Below, piece after piece: positions 1 to 8,470 of a DNA stretch of 64,000 nucleotides. Position 1 is the stretch's first letter; every line of letters starts with the position of its first letter. Both the position numbers and the translations under genes were made by a program. Source of the DNA: Takakia lepidozioides (lineage: Eukaryota; Streptophyta; Takakiopsida; Takakiales; Takakiaceae); NCBI GenBank assembly GCA_030704615.1, contig CM060734.1:46080042-46144041 (forward strand). Direction: 5' to 3'. The notes beneath the pieces were generated by a model. It searched no databases and had not been told where the DNA came from. It was given only the letters and a program-made list of their open reading frames with translations.

Positions 1-84
1 ACCTCAGCTGGAGCATCAAATCGGCTAAGCACACGATCCAAGAATGCATACGCAGCCCCCTCACTAGCCTTGTCAGGGCAATGG
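1..84 (-). pseudogene. Integrase catalytic core, continuation in a shifted frame
   Basis: The long RT-RNaseH-integrase frame stops near 73, just after a segment ending in VPLP. Shifting by one base at a short C run (GGG on the plus strand near 75) restores an open integrase-like continuation (DKASEGAAYAFLDRVLSRF) running to the window edge. This is a single-base frameshift inside the integrase core; the remaining catalytic residues lie outside the window. Confidence 0.6.
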
Positions 85-1608
85 AACCAACTCAATCCAC
101 TTGGAGAAGTGCTCCACCATCACCAACACATATCTGTGGTGGCGCATAGTCAGTGGCAACGGTCCTGCGAAGTCAAGACTCCACCTATAGCCCAATCCCA
201 TGATAGGTAAAGGATGCAACTGTGGTGTAGGGGCGTTGAATGAAGCACGCACCCTGTCACACACCATGCACCTAGCCACAAACTGTTGCACCTCTGTATG
301 CATACCACGCCACCAATACTGCCCCTGCAGTAAACTGTGAGTGCGTCGCACTCCAAAATGCCCCAACTCCTCATGGGCATGCCGCACTAACCGTGCACGC
401 TGTGTGGGGTGAGGCACAATCCTCACCCGACCATCCTCCCACACTCGAAGTAGGTGTATCCCCTCCCACTTGAACCTCTTGGCTCGTTGCAGGATCCGAT
501 CCCTCTCCCTGGCAGTCACAATGGCTGCCGTGTCTCCCGTGCGGAGGTAGTCCAACACAGCCGAATCCTCATGTATATCTCTGGCACCACCTAGCTCATC
601 ACTAGCCTCAGGGTCCTCAGACACTCCGTCTACAGTCATCCCTGTTGTAGGTCCAATCTGACCTCCCGATGCCAAGATACACAAAAATGCAGATGCGTGC
701 CATCCCGGCACCATTTCCTCGTCCGTCTCACCATGCCACCGAGCTCCAGTGTCATCCTGCTGGCTCATGCATGGATTGCGACTCAATCCATCCGCATCCC
801 GATTGACCAAACCCGGTCGATGCACAACCTGAAAGTCATACTCCTGGAGTATAAGTGCCCACCGTGCAAGCTTCCCTGTAAGCTTGTCTGACTCCATCAA
901 CCACTTGAGTGGCTGGTGATCCGTGACAAGGGTGAAAAGATTGCCGTATAGATAGCACCTGAAGTGTGCCACGGCCCACACTGCAGCTAAGCACTCTCCC
1001 TCATATGAGCTGTACTTAGCCTCTGCAGTGTTGTTTGAGCGGCTAGCGTAAGCCACTACGAACTCTCTTCCCTCATCATCCACCTGTGTGAGCACCGCTC
1101 CAAGCCCCAGCATGCTCCAATCCGTATGCAGCTGAAAGGGACGCCCCCTGATAGGTCGTCTCAAGATAGGCGCCGAGGTCAACCTCGCCTTGAGCTCTTG
1201 AAAAGCTCGTTCCTGCTCATCTTCCCACTGCCACTCCTGGTCCACCTTGGTCAGCTTGGTTAGAGCCTTTGCAATGGTACTAAATCCCTTGACAAACCGT
1301 CTATAATAGTTTGCCAACCCCATGAAAGCTCGAACTCGGCTCACATCCGTGGGGCGTGGAATTTGTGCAATGGCCTCTACCTTAGTCTGCTGTACCCCCA
1401 ATCCTCCAGGATATATCATGTGACCCAGATACTCAATCTGGTTGTGGAAAAACTTGCACTTCCCCGGATGCAACTTCAATCCGTGCGCTCTCAAGCGCTC
1501 CAATACCACCTGAAGGTATCTCTCATGCTCCTCCATCGTAACACTAAAGATGATGATGTCATCTATGTAGCACCGAGCAAAGTCCACCCCTGCTAGAATC
1601 CTATCCAT
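73..1608 (-). CDS. Ty3/gypsy pol: RT palm C-terminus, RNase H, integrase N-terminus
   Basis: This 511-codon frame begins just before the RT active-site motif YIDD (1558-1569). It continues through the RT connection region into RNase H, where the acidic residues can be seen in LHTDWSMLGLGAVLTQ, YEGECLAAVWAV, TDHQPLKWLM and NRDADGLSR. It then enters integrase: an HHCC zinc-binding module (HEELGHFG to CMVCDRV) and the start of the catalytic core with the first Asp in SLDFAGPLP. These enzymes copy element RNA into DNA and insert it into the genome. The frame is a continuation of the polyprotein after a frameshift near 1735; its first Met is not a true start. Motif spacing is normal for Ty3/gypsy and no active-site residue is lost here. 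Confidence 0.93.
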   Translation of the reverse strand: MDRILAGVDFARCYIDDIIIFSVTMEEHERYLQVVLERLRAHGLKLHPGKCKFFHNQIEYLGHMIYPGGLGVQQTKVEAIAQIPRPTDVSRVRAFMGLANYYRRFVKGFSTIAKALTKLTKVDQEWQWEDEQERAFQELKARLTSAPILRRPIRGRPFQLHTDWSMLGLGAVLTQVDDEGREFVVAYASRSNNTAEAKYSSYEGECLAAVWAVAHFRCYLYGNLFTLVTDHQPLKWLMESDKLTGKLARWALILQEYDFQVVHRPGLVNRDADGLSRNPCMSQQDDTGARWHGETDEEMVPGWHASAFLCILASGGQIGPTTGMTVDGVSEDPEASDELGGARDIHEDSAVLDYLRTGDTAAIVTARERDRILQRAKRFKWEGIHLLRVWEDGRVRIVPHPTQRARLVRHAHEELGHFGVRRTHSLLQGQYWWRGMHTEVQQFVARCMVCDRVRASFNAPTPQLHPLPIMGLGYRWSLDFAGPLPLTMRHHRYVLVMVEHFSKWIELVPLP

Positions 1609-2108
1609 GACTCTCTGAAACTCTGCAGGAGCATTCTTAAGCCCAAATGGTAAGAACCGCCACTGATATAGGCAATCCTTGCCGTGCTCATTGATCCCCC
1701 AGAATGCCGTCTTCTGCTTGTCCGCCTCCTTGATGGCAACTGGTGATATCCGGATCGTAAATCCAAAGTGCTAAAGGCCTTAGCATGCCCGATGGCATCA
1801 AAGATCTCCTCTGGTGTTGGCATGGCATACTTATCGGACTTGGTCTGACGATTTACAGGCCGGTAATCACCGCACATACGTCTCTCCGTCCAATTGCCAT
1901 AGACATCCTTCTTGGCTGGCATCACTGTGGCTGAAGCATACTCTCCCCCAGAGAACTCCACCAAACCTGCCTCCCAGAGATCTTGAGTCCTCATCTGAAT
2001 CAAAGACCTCTCCATGTCACTGTATCTATAGGGTCTCCGAAAGATTGGCGTGTCAGTGGCCAACTCAATACGGATCTCTTGACCCTTCAGTGCTCCCAAG
2101 TCCTTCAA
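1593..2108 (-). pseudogene. Ty3/gypsy reverse transcriptase, fingers and palm N-terminus (frameshifted)
   Basis: This frame encodes the N-terminal RT region, with a primer-grip-side stretch containing MPAKKDVYGNWTERRMCGDY and the first catalytic Asp in AFSTLDLRSGYHQLP (near 1734-1763). Immediately after that motif the sense continuation (KEADKQKTAFWG type) is found one frame over, so a small indel lies near 1735. Upstream, around 2100-2200, the sequence joining the methyltransferase region to RT carries at least one in-frame TGA and changes frame. The part following the frameshift in this frame (down to 1593) is a shadow and should be ignored. Confidence 0.88.
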
Positions 2109-2600
2109 ACTAAAGGCAAAGCAATTCCTGTAAAGCCCTCAGGAACCGCCGTATACGTCGTCTCTCTCCTCCGGTGACAATGGGTCCAATGTCAGGCTCC
2201 TAATTGTCCTCCGTAACTACAACTTAAGTCCAGTGGGCTTAGAGGTAGAGGACGCGTCCCGTGGTTGCTATGCTGCAACCTCTTGAGCAGTACTCCCTGC
2301 CTGCTCAGTCAATGACAAGACCTCATCCTGCCCCATCATCTCATCATTGAGGACCTCCTCAACCCGAGAAGAATCCCAACCTCATCCATCACAGCCGCCT
2401 TGGCTGCCAACTCCCCTCTGAACCTCGAGCACCTCCCACGTGTGCCATGGATGCATGCACCCCGTGGTCCTCATATGCTCGCCCCCACTCACTGCCTGTA
2501 CCGTCTCGGTAGGCAGAGAGACCATTGAGGGAAGTGTATTCCGCACTCTGCGTTGCTCAGCTAGAGCCAAGCTGATAATCCAGGTCAAGCAATTGAGATC
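2109..2600 (-). other. Degenerate linker between methyltransferase and reverse transcriptase
   Basis: Short open stretches in different frames join the end of the methyltransferase (motif X near 2600) to RT. A segment readable as LDPLSPEERDDVY lies near 2160-2195 and is followed by a stop (TGA) before the RT frame. I cannot assign a domain here. In an intact sibling copy this should be a continuous polyprotein linker. Confidence 0.5.
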
Positions 2601-2760
2601 CATTGCTTGCCCCAACACTTGACGACGTGATGCCTCAGAAAGAGACGACACGCCGTGGTGGTACCAGTGGTAAAACCCATTGCCCGCTCACGCTCGTCAG
2701 CATTAGGCTCCACTAACTGCTTGCTGAGCATCCCACAGGAGGCCAGGTCCACTATCCCGG
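2382..2760 (-). pseudogene. C-terminal part of the retrotransposon methyltransferase (motifs IX and X), frameshifted
   Basis: The main methyltransferase frame stops near 2703, but the rest of the domain is present in two other frames. First comes NADERERAMGFTTGTT (about 2658-2704), matching the RERxxMGF signature of motif IX. Then, after a second shift near 2645, comes SRRQVLGQAMDLNCLTWI (about 2580-2630), matching the LGNAM-like motif X that closes the AdoMet-binding fold. The order after motif VIII is that of a normal, unpermuted C5-methyltransferase. This shows that the ancestral element encoded a complete domain and that this copy has lost the continuous frame. Confidence 0.78.
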
Positions 2761-4574
2761 AAAGCATGCGATCCTGGGAAGCTGAGCAGTGTAGGTAATG
2801 CTGCTCGTGGTTGACCCACCTTGTTGACCACTGCCAACGGCGAACGGTCATCGTGTCTCACACGTTGAGACTTCCTCCCTGTGTCCAGAATGTTATCCAC
2901 TGTGAGATGTGCTGGCCGCTGCACCCCATCAAATGCACGCTTGAGCAGTGCGGGGGGCATCATGTTAGTCCACCATAGCCGTGGACGATGAGCCCGTGAC
3001 CCCACTGTAGCTGCATCTAGCAACACTGCTGACCCAAGCCACGACCGGACTTGATGCACACTGGCCATCACCCTGGCCCGAGAATCGCCCATCAGTGGCA
3101 CATTCTCCAAGATGTATGCTGGAGATACAGCTTGATGAAGCTGCAAGTGGCGCAAAACCCGCACCATCTCCCAAAACAGACCCGACCTCGAGTCTCGCAA
3201 TCCATTGCCATGCCCGGCTGATGAATGCCCTTGGCAGGGCCAACCTGCCACTACCAGATCAATGGAGCCAACCCGCTCCAAATCCTGCGCCCCCAGCAAC
3301 GAAATGTCTGCTGGCAAGGCCTGCTGATATCCACGAATTGCAGACACCGACAACAACTCAGGGTACCGCTGCACCAACTGAGCAACATGGCGAAGTGAAA
3401 CGCGTCGTGCAGTCTCATCCCTCTCCACATACAGGTAACGCCGAACTCGTACACCTGCCTGTAACACAGCAGCCAATCCGGTGCTGATCCCGCCAAACAA
3501 GTCCAGAAGACAAATGCCTTCATCCGGAGACTGCCACACAATAGGTGTGGTGTCCAATGGAGACAATTGAGGTGGTCCTGGTGCAATCCCCACACTCTCC
3601 TCCTCTCCTGACGGTACAAAAGCCTCCACCCAGGCTTGTTGCACCCGTCGATCAGCATCCCGCTGCAAATCCTTGCTCGTGCCCCACAATGGAGTCTGAG
3701 CAACCATGGTAGGCAACTCCGCCATACCATACATGTCATCCTGCTCTCCCGGAGGTGGTACATCCTCTGAATGAGCATTGCCCTCAAGCAACTCTCTAGG
3801 CCAACTCACTGCCGCTGTGAATGCTGCTAGTGTCGGCATCTTGCCTCGCTGGGCAACCGCAACTCCTCCTATGAACGTCACAGGGAGCTGCACACGCCGG
3901 CCCTCCCCTGACTGCCATGCAGGCCTATAGGAAGCTGACTCCTCCCAAAAATCCAGGGTGAAGCCCATGGGGTACAACACTGCCCCACCAACCAGGACAT
4001 CGTATGAGACTGCGTCTGTCACAATGGCCTTGGCTCGCATCACTGAGCCATCTGTAGGGTGATCCGGCCGTAGTCTGATAGCCAACTCACGCCGTGTCAT
4101 GCCCCGAGCCTGCTCCGATCCTCCCAGAGACGTCTGTATCTGGAAAGGACAAGGCTCCATATCCGCCTCCGTGAGGCCCAAGCCTGCAATAGCAGCTCTG
4201 CCCAGCATCAATGGCTGAGCTCCCGAGTCCAACAAGACCCGCAGTGGCCGGTACCTCTTGCCTGCCGGTCCACTCAAACAGAAAATGCCATCCTGGTTGT
4301 CTAACATGACAACTCCAGGTGTCACCATGGCGCGCTCAATGGCTGGCCTAGCTGGCAGCTCCATCAACCTGGCAGCTGCAGCTTGCCATGGCGCCGCCGT
4401 GGCAGTCTTGACCCTCAAATCCGAGGATCCCTCCGGCACTACACCTCCTACTATCTCCGCAGAAGATGAAGTAACCTCCCCACTCTCACAGAGTGTAGCT
4501 GCCAGCCTGAACACCTCAGCTGGTCTTACCCCGGCGTCGCAATCATGGTAGCCGAGAACAATGGAGCCTGGCAC
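2703..4574 (-). CDS. Polyprotein segment: retropepsin-like protease fused to C5-DNA methyltransferase
   Basis: This open frame of 623 codons contains two enzymes. Residues about 85-215 look like a retroviral-type aspartic protease: DSGAQPLMLG at 116-125 and a second hydrophobic-Gly element around SYDVLVGGAVLYPMGF. Residues about 352-540 are a cytosine-5 DNA methyltransferase: motif I LLDLFGGISTGLA (356-368), an acidic motif II region (YVERDE), motif IV VVAGWPCQGHSSAG with the catalytic Cys at 447 (near 3234), motif VI ILENVPLM (Glu 490) and a motif VIII-like stretch SRAHRPRLWWTN (526-537). Such an enzyme transfers methyl from AdoMet to C5 of cytosine. The domain sits between protease and RT in the same polyprotein. 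Motif VIII resembles DNMT3 (AHRARYFWGN type) more than bacterial QxRxR, but motif IV is PCQ, so the subfamily is unsettled. The frame ends at a frameshift before motifs IX and X. Confidence 0.9.
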   Translation of the reverse strand: MPGSIVLGYHDCDAGVRPAEVFRLAATLCESGEVTSSSAEIVGGVVPEGSSDLRVKTATAAPWQAAAARLMELPARPAIERAMVTPGVVMLDNQDGIFCLSGPAGKRYRPLRVLLDSGAQPLMLGRAAIAGLGLTEADMEPCPFQIQTSLGGSEQARGMTRRELAIRLRPDHPTDGSVMRAKAIVTDAVSYDVLVGGAVLYPMGFTLDFWEESASYRPAWQSGEGRRVQLPVTFIGGVAVAQRGKMPTLAAFTAAVSWPRELLEGNAHSEDVPPPGEQDDMYGMAELPTMVAQTPLWGTSKDLQRDADRRVQQAWVEAFVPSGEEESVGIAPGPPQLSPLDTTPIVWQSPDEGICLLDLFGGISTGLAAVLQAGVRVRRYLYVERDETARRVSLRHVAQLVQRYPELLSVSAIRGYQQALPADISLLGAQDLERVGSIDLVVAGWPCQGHSSAGHGNGLRDSRSGLFWEMVRVLRHLQLHQAVSPAYILENVPLMGDSRARVMASVHQVRSWLGSAVLLDAATVGSRAHRPRLWWTNMMPPALLKRAFDGVQRPAHLTVDNILDTGRKSQRVRHDDRSPLAVVNKVGQPRAALPTLLSFPGSHAFRDSGPGLLWDAQQAVSGA

Positions 4575-5023
4575 ACAGATGTGGCCGCTCCTAGCAGCAC
4601 ACTAGCTGCCGTAGCCTTGGCAACACTAGGTAGTGGTGCTACCCGTGTAGCTCTCCCCAATGGCATAGTAACCTCCGCCTCGGTAACAGTCGGGCGAGAA
4701 CTAGGTGCCATGGATGGCGTCGACACTGTCTCCGCCAATGTGAATGACTGAGGAAGCCTAGCCTGACGGCTTGCCTCCCCACGCTGTGGATCCAACTCCA
4801 CCTCTGCACCTCGTGGCTCAGGAACTCGTGCTGCTCCTCGAGTCACGGCTGCAGCAGACTCCACCTGCACTAGTGGTAGTGCTGCTCCACACATGAATCC
4901 CATGCCTCCCATATCTCCTCCCTCAGGAGCAGGAGGTGGACCATCCGGCCTTAGAGCCGGTACCACCTGAGCTGTAGCCATGGCAGCGAGCCTCTGCTCT
5001 AGCTGCTGAAGCCGGTTGGCCAT
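4526..5023 (-). CDS. Polyprotein linker between gag knuckles and protease
   Basis: This frame continues gag after a shift near 5030. It starts with a short helical stretch (MANRLQQLEQRLAAM, possible coiled coil) and is then rich in Ala, Pro, Val and Glu with no recognisable fold. It overlaps the start of the protease frame, where a further frame change occurs near 4550. It probably represents the unstructured gag-pol linker and is not an independent protein. Confidence 0.55.
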   Translation of the reverse strand: MANRLQQLEQRLAAMATAQVVPALRPDGPPPAPEGGDMGGMGFMCGAALPLVQVESAAAVTRGAARVPEPRGAEVELDPQRGEASRQARLPQSFTLAETVSTPSMAPSSRPTVTEAEVTMPLGRATRVAPLPSVAKATAASVLLGAATSVCQAPLFSATMIATPG

Positions 5024-5610
5024 GCCTTGGTCAACACCCTGACCTCCGCGTCCTTGGCCACGTTGAGCTTGCCCTTGGCCTCGTGGCTGGCCACCTCGTC
5101 CCCTCTGGGCTGCTCCACCTGCCCCCGGCCACCATTGTTCCCTTGGAACTGGCCTGGGCGCAACTCAGGATGCAAACCATAACACTGAGCCTCTCCATGC
5201 CCGTGTTTGCCACAATGCCCACACTGTAACTGTGCAGGCTGTGCATGTGCCGGCCCTTTGCCTCCCTCTGGACAATCCTTCTTGACATGGGGTCCTCCAC
5301 ATGTCCAGCACACCACATCCGCCCGTTGTTGGCCAGCAAATGAAGGGAGAGACCCCTGCATCTGAGGTCCTCTCTGCCCTTCCCTGAGCTTCACCTGAGC
5401 CCCCTTGTTGCCTTGAGCACGTTGAGGTAGTGGTTGGCTAGGAGCACCACTACCCCGTGGTGTCTCCTTAGCAAATCCCACCATGACCACTCGTTCCTCC
5501 ACCATGTTGAGCTCTATCCGCTCTGCCAGCAAAAACACATTTGCTAAGGTGGGTTGGGCCGCTTGTAGGAGAGTTGCATCCCGCACCCTTCTCCTCAGCT
5601 CCTTGTCCAA
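4999..5610 (-). CDS. Gag C-terminal part with two CCHC zinc knuckles
   Basis: The frame continues gag after a one-base shift near 5650. It contains two nucleic-acid-binding knuckles: C-x2-C-x3-H-x4-C at residues 101-113 (CWTCGGPHVKKDC) and C-x2-C-x4-H-x4-C at 130-143 (CGHCGKHGHGEAQC). These normally bind the element's RNA in the particle. The first knuckle has x3 where the usual spacing is x4. The flanks are Gln, Gly and Pro rich. The frame ends at 4999 just after another shift near 5030. Confidence 0.85.
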   Translation of the reverse strand: MDKELRRRVRDATLLQAAQPTLANVFLLAERIELNMVEERVVMVGFAKETPRGSGAPSQPLPQRAQGNKGAQVKLREGQRGPQMQGSLPSFAGQQRADVVCWTCGGPHVKKDCPEGGKGPAHAQPAQLQCGHCGKHGHGEAQCYGLHPELRPGQFQGNNGGRGQVEQPRGDEVASHEAKGKLNVAKDAEVRVLTKAWPTGFSS

Positions 5611-6431
5611 TATCCCATACCAGAATTGGACTGCCTGAGCTTCCGTAACCCCGGGGTTACATTTATCAAGCGCCTCATGCGAGTGAAAGCCTCCCTCAAG
5701 CTCTCGGTCGGCTTCCGTTGGAACTCTTGCAAGCTCCGCAACTTCTCTGTCCTCACCCCTTGGTAGTTCCCTCTCAACTCTTCGAAGAACTCCACAACAG
5801 GGTTGAAGGCAGGCACGGGTGCTAGTGCTGGTGCGGTAGTGGTTTGGGTGGACGTCGTAGCTACTGTACCACCAGTCCCACTGCTGCTTGCTGAAGCTGC
5901 CGGTGCAGCGGCAGGTGTAGCCACTGCCCTCGTGGCTCTAGTGCCCCTAGTGATGGAGACATAGTCGGGTGACCAGTACATCCTCCACTCCTCGATCTCA
6001 ACCTCATGCCCCCGCCTGAACTCATGGTAATCATCCATAGGCGGCCCCTCAAGGTGCTGAAACAGCCCTTTCCATGCCATGAACGGCGTAAATAGTTGTG
6101 GATTGCACATTTGCTGCAAATCACACCAACTATCAAACTCTTGGATAAAATCATCCAACTCAATGGTGCCCACCGCCCCAGAGTACCTTCGTGGCCCCTT
6201 GGTAGCTCCATACATCTCCTCCATTGTGTCCCACAATAATGGCAAAGAAACAACTTGCACCGCCGGTATGAGCCCTCCTGATTCACAATCCGAATCAGAA
6301 CCTTCCGTGGAAGACACAGGAGGTGAAGGTGGCCTAAACCGCACACCTCGTCTCGTGTACCCACTAGTATCGCTAGTGCTCGAACCGGCACTGTCCCCAG
6401 CAACTAGTGGCACCTCCGTGTTGACACTCAA
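5595..6431 (-). CDS. Gag N-terminal and capsid region
   Basis: This frame starts at the Met at 6431 and encodes about 260 meaningful residues: an acidic, Ser-rich N-terminus, then a capsid-like segment. The part around WDTMEEMYGATKGPRRYSG and FIQEFDSWC, and later FQRKPTESLREAFTRMRRLI, is typical of Ty3/gypsy gag (retrotransposon gag family). An Ala/Ser/Thr-rich linker divides the two halves. Near 5650 a run of C and G (CCCCGGGG) is one base out of phase, after which gag continues in the frame ending at 4999. The start choice is supported by an upstream stretch without open coding. Confidence 0.8.
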   Translation of the reverse strand: MSVNTEVPLVAGDSAGSSTSDTSGYTRRGVRFRPPSPPVSSTEGSDSDCESGGLIPAVQVVSLPLLWDTMEEMYGATKGPRRYSGAVGTIELDDFIQEFDSWCDLQQMCNPQLFTPFMAWKGLFQHLEGPPMDDYHEFRRGHEVEIEEWRMYWSPDYVSITRGTRATRAVATPAAAPAASASSSGTGGTVATTSTQTTTAPALAPVPAFNPVVEFFEELRGNYQGVRTEKLRSLQEFQRKPTESLREAFTRMRRLINVTPGLRKLRQSNSGMGYWTRS

Positions 6432-6734
6432 CCGGTCATGAACATGTCCCTAACCCCCTCTCTACAAGGTAACCGGGTAGAGAAACCTGTTGCGGCTTAT
6501 GGTTTGGAATACTAAGTTCCTAACATAGCCTATACCTGAACTTGCATGACCATGGGAATATCATGAAGATACTCCTCAAACCGCCCTCCACGAGCTTCAA
6601 AATTCGGCCTTCCAGACCACATGCCAGTCCTTAGGCAGTCCACCAGTGCCTCCACGAGTCAGCACAGGCCGTCCACAGGTCAACACGGGCCACCACAGAC
6701 CAGCACAGGCCCACACAGCTCACTGGTCAGAGCC
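6432..6734. other. Untranslated leader next to gag
   Basis: About 300 bases between the gag start and the minisatellite. No ORF, primer-binding site or other motif is recognisable on either strand. Confidence 0.4.
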
Positions 6735-8470
6735 GTCACAGTCCCACAGGCCACTTGGCACAGCCTGTCACAGCCCCTCACAGCCTGTCACAGCCTCAAA
6801 GGCCTCAGGCACGGCCTGTCACAGCCCGTCACAGCCCGTCACAGCCCCAAAGGCCATGGGCACGGCCTGTCACAGCCCCTCACAGCCCGTCACAGCCTCA
6901 AAGGCCTCAGGCACGGCCTGTCACAGCCCCTCACAGCCCGTCACAGCCTCAAAGGCCTCAGGCACGGCCTGTCACAGCCCCTCACAGCCCGTCACAGCCC
7001 AAAGGCCATGGGTACGGCCTGTCACAGCCGTCACAGCCCCACAGGGCACAGGGCACAGCCTGTCACAGCCCCTCACAGCCCGTCACAGCCCCAAAGGCCT
7101 CAGGCACGGCCTGTCACAGCCCCTCACAGCCCGTCACAGCCCCAAAGGCCATGGGCACGGCCTGTCACAGCCCCTCACAGCCCGTCACAGCCTCAAAGGC
7201 CTCAGGCACGGCCTGTCACAGCCCCTCACAGCCCGTCACAGCCCCAAAGGCCATGGGCACGGCCTGTCACAGCCCCTCACAGCCCGTCACAGCCCCACAG
7301 GGCACAGGGCACAGCCTGTCACAGCCCCTCACAGCCCGTCACAGCCCCAAAGGCCTCAGGCACGGCCTGTCACAGCCCCTCACAGCCCGTCACAGCCCCA
7401 AAGGCCATGGGCACGGCCTGTCACAGCCCCTCACAGCCCGTCATAGCCTCAAAGGCCATGGGCACAGCCTGTCACAGCTCGCCACAGCCTGTCACAGCCG
7501 TCACAGCCGCACAGGCCTCAGGCACAGCCTGTCACAGCCCGCACAGCCGTCACAGCCCAAAGGCCACTGGGCACAGCCTGTCACAGCTTGCCACAGCCTG
7601 TCACAGCCCGTCACAGCCCCACAGGCCACAGGGCACAGCCTGTCACAGCCCCTCACAGCCCGTCACAGCCTCAAAGGCCTCAGGCACGGCCTATCACAGC
7701 CCCTCACAGCCGTCACAGCCCCAAAGGCCTCGGGCACAGCCTGTCACAGCTCGCCACAGCCTGTCACAGCCCGTCACAGCCCCACAGGCCTCAGGGCACA
7801 GCCTGTCACAGCCCCGCACAGCCCGTCACAGCCCCAAAGGCCACTGGGCACAGCCTGTCACAGCCTGACACAGCCCATCACAGCCCCACAGGGCACAGGG
7901 CACAGCCTGTCACAGCCCATCACAGCCTGTCACAGCCCGTCACAGCCCCAAAGGCCACAGGGCACAGCCTGTCACAGCCTGACACAGCCCGTCACAGCCC
8001 CACAGGGCACAGGGCACAGCCTGTCACAGCCCATCACAGCCTGTCACAGCTTGCCACAGCCTGTCACAGCCCGTCACAGCCCCATCACAGCCTCAAAGGC
8101 CTCAGGCACGGCCTATCACAGCCCCTCACAGCCCGTCACAGCCCCAAAGGCCTCGGGCACAGCCTGTCACAGCCCGTCACAGCCCCACAGGCCTCAGGGC
8201 ACAGCCTGTCACAGCCCCGCACAGCCCGTCACAGCCCAAAGGCCACTGGGCACAGCCTGTCACAGCCTGACACAGCCCATCACAGCCCCACAGGGCACAG
8301 GGCACAGCCTGTCACAGCCCATCACAGCCTGTCACAGCCCGTCACAGCCCCAAAGGCCACAGGGCACAGCCTGTCACAGCTTGACACAGCCCGTCACAGC
8401 CCCACAGGGCACAGGGCACAGCCTGTCACAGCTTGCCACAGCCTATCACAGCCCCACACATGGCCGCTCT
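6735..8470. repeat. 51-bp minisatellite built from TCACAGCCC-type sub-repeats
   Basis: More than 30 imperfect units cover 1.7 kb. In the left half the unit is 51 bp, for example the GCACGGCCTG marker recurs from 6911 to 6962. Each unit has three or so 10-bp blocks of the form (T)CACAGCCC(C/G)T followed by AAAGGCCTCAG or AAAGGCCATGG or ACAGGGCACAG. Because 51 is 17 codons, long ORFs of up to 586 codons appear in all three plus frames, coding Ser-Gln-Pro-Val-Thr-Ala type repeats. These are a by-product of the period. The array lies between the retrotransposon gag and its putative 5' LTR, where long plant gypsy elements often carry tandem repeats. Confidence 0.92.

Larger units (their letters stand above)
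1..6431 (-). mobile_element. Ty3/gypsy LTR retrotransposon body carrying a DNA methyltransferase domain
   Basis: Read on the minus strand the order is gag (6431 to about 5000), an Ala/Pro-rich linker, retropepsin-like protease (catalytic DSG near 4229), cytosine-5 DNA methyltransferase (about 3520-2560), reverse transcriptase, RNase H and integrase, which is cut by the left window edge. RT before RNase H before integrase is the Ty3/gypsy arrangement. No chromodomain can be judged because the 3' end is missing. The coding body changes frame near 5650, 5030, 2715, 2645, about 2130, 1735 and 75, so this copy is probably not autonomous. Cellular genes in the same window read open over thousands of coding bases, so the breaks are more likely real decay than sequencing error. 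The 5' LTR must lie to the right of 6431. Confidence 0.93.

Noticed and set aside
2560-3530. Bacterial restriction-modification contamination as the source of the methyltransferase
   Set aside because: The domain is in frame with a retroviral-type protease and followed on the same strand by RT, RNase H and integrase; no restriction enzyme or bacterial gene is nearby.
6735-8470. CRISPR-like array
   Set aside because: Units are contiguous and imperfect with no unique spacers, no cas genes are near, and the context is eukaryotic.
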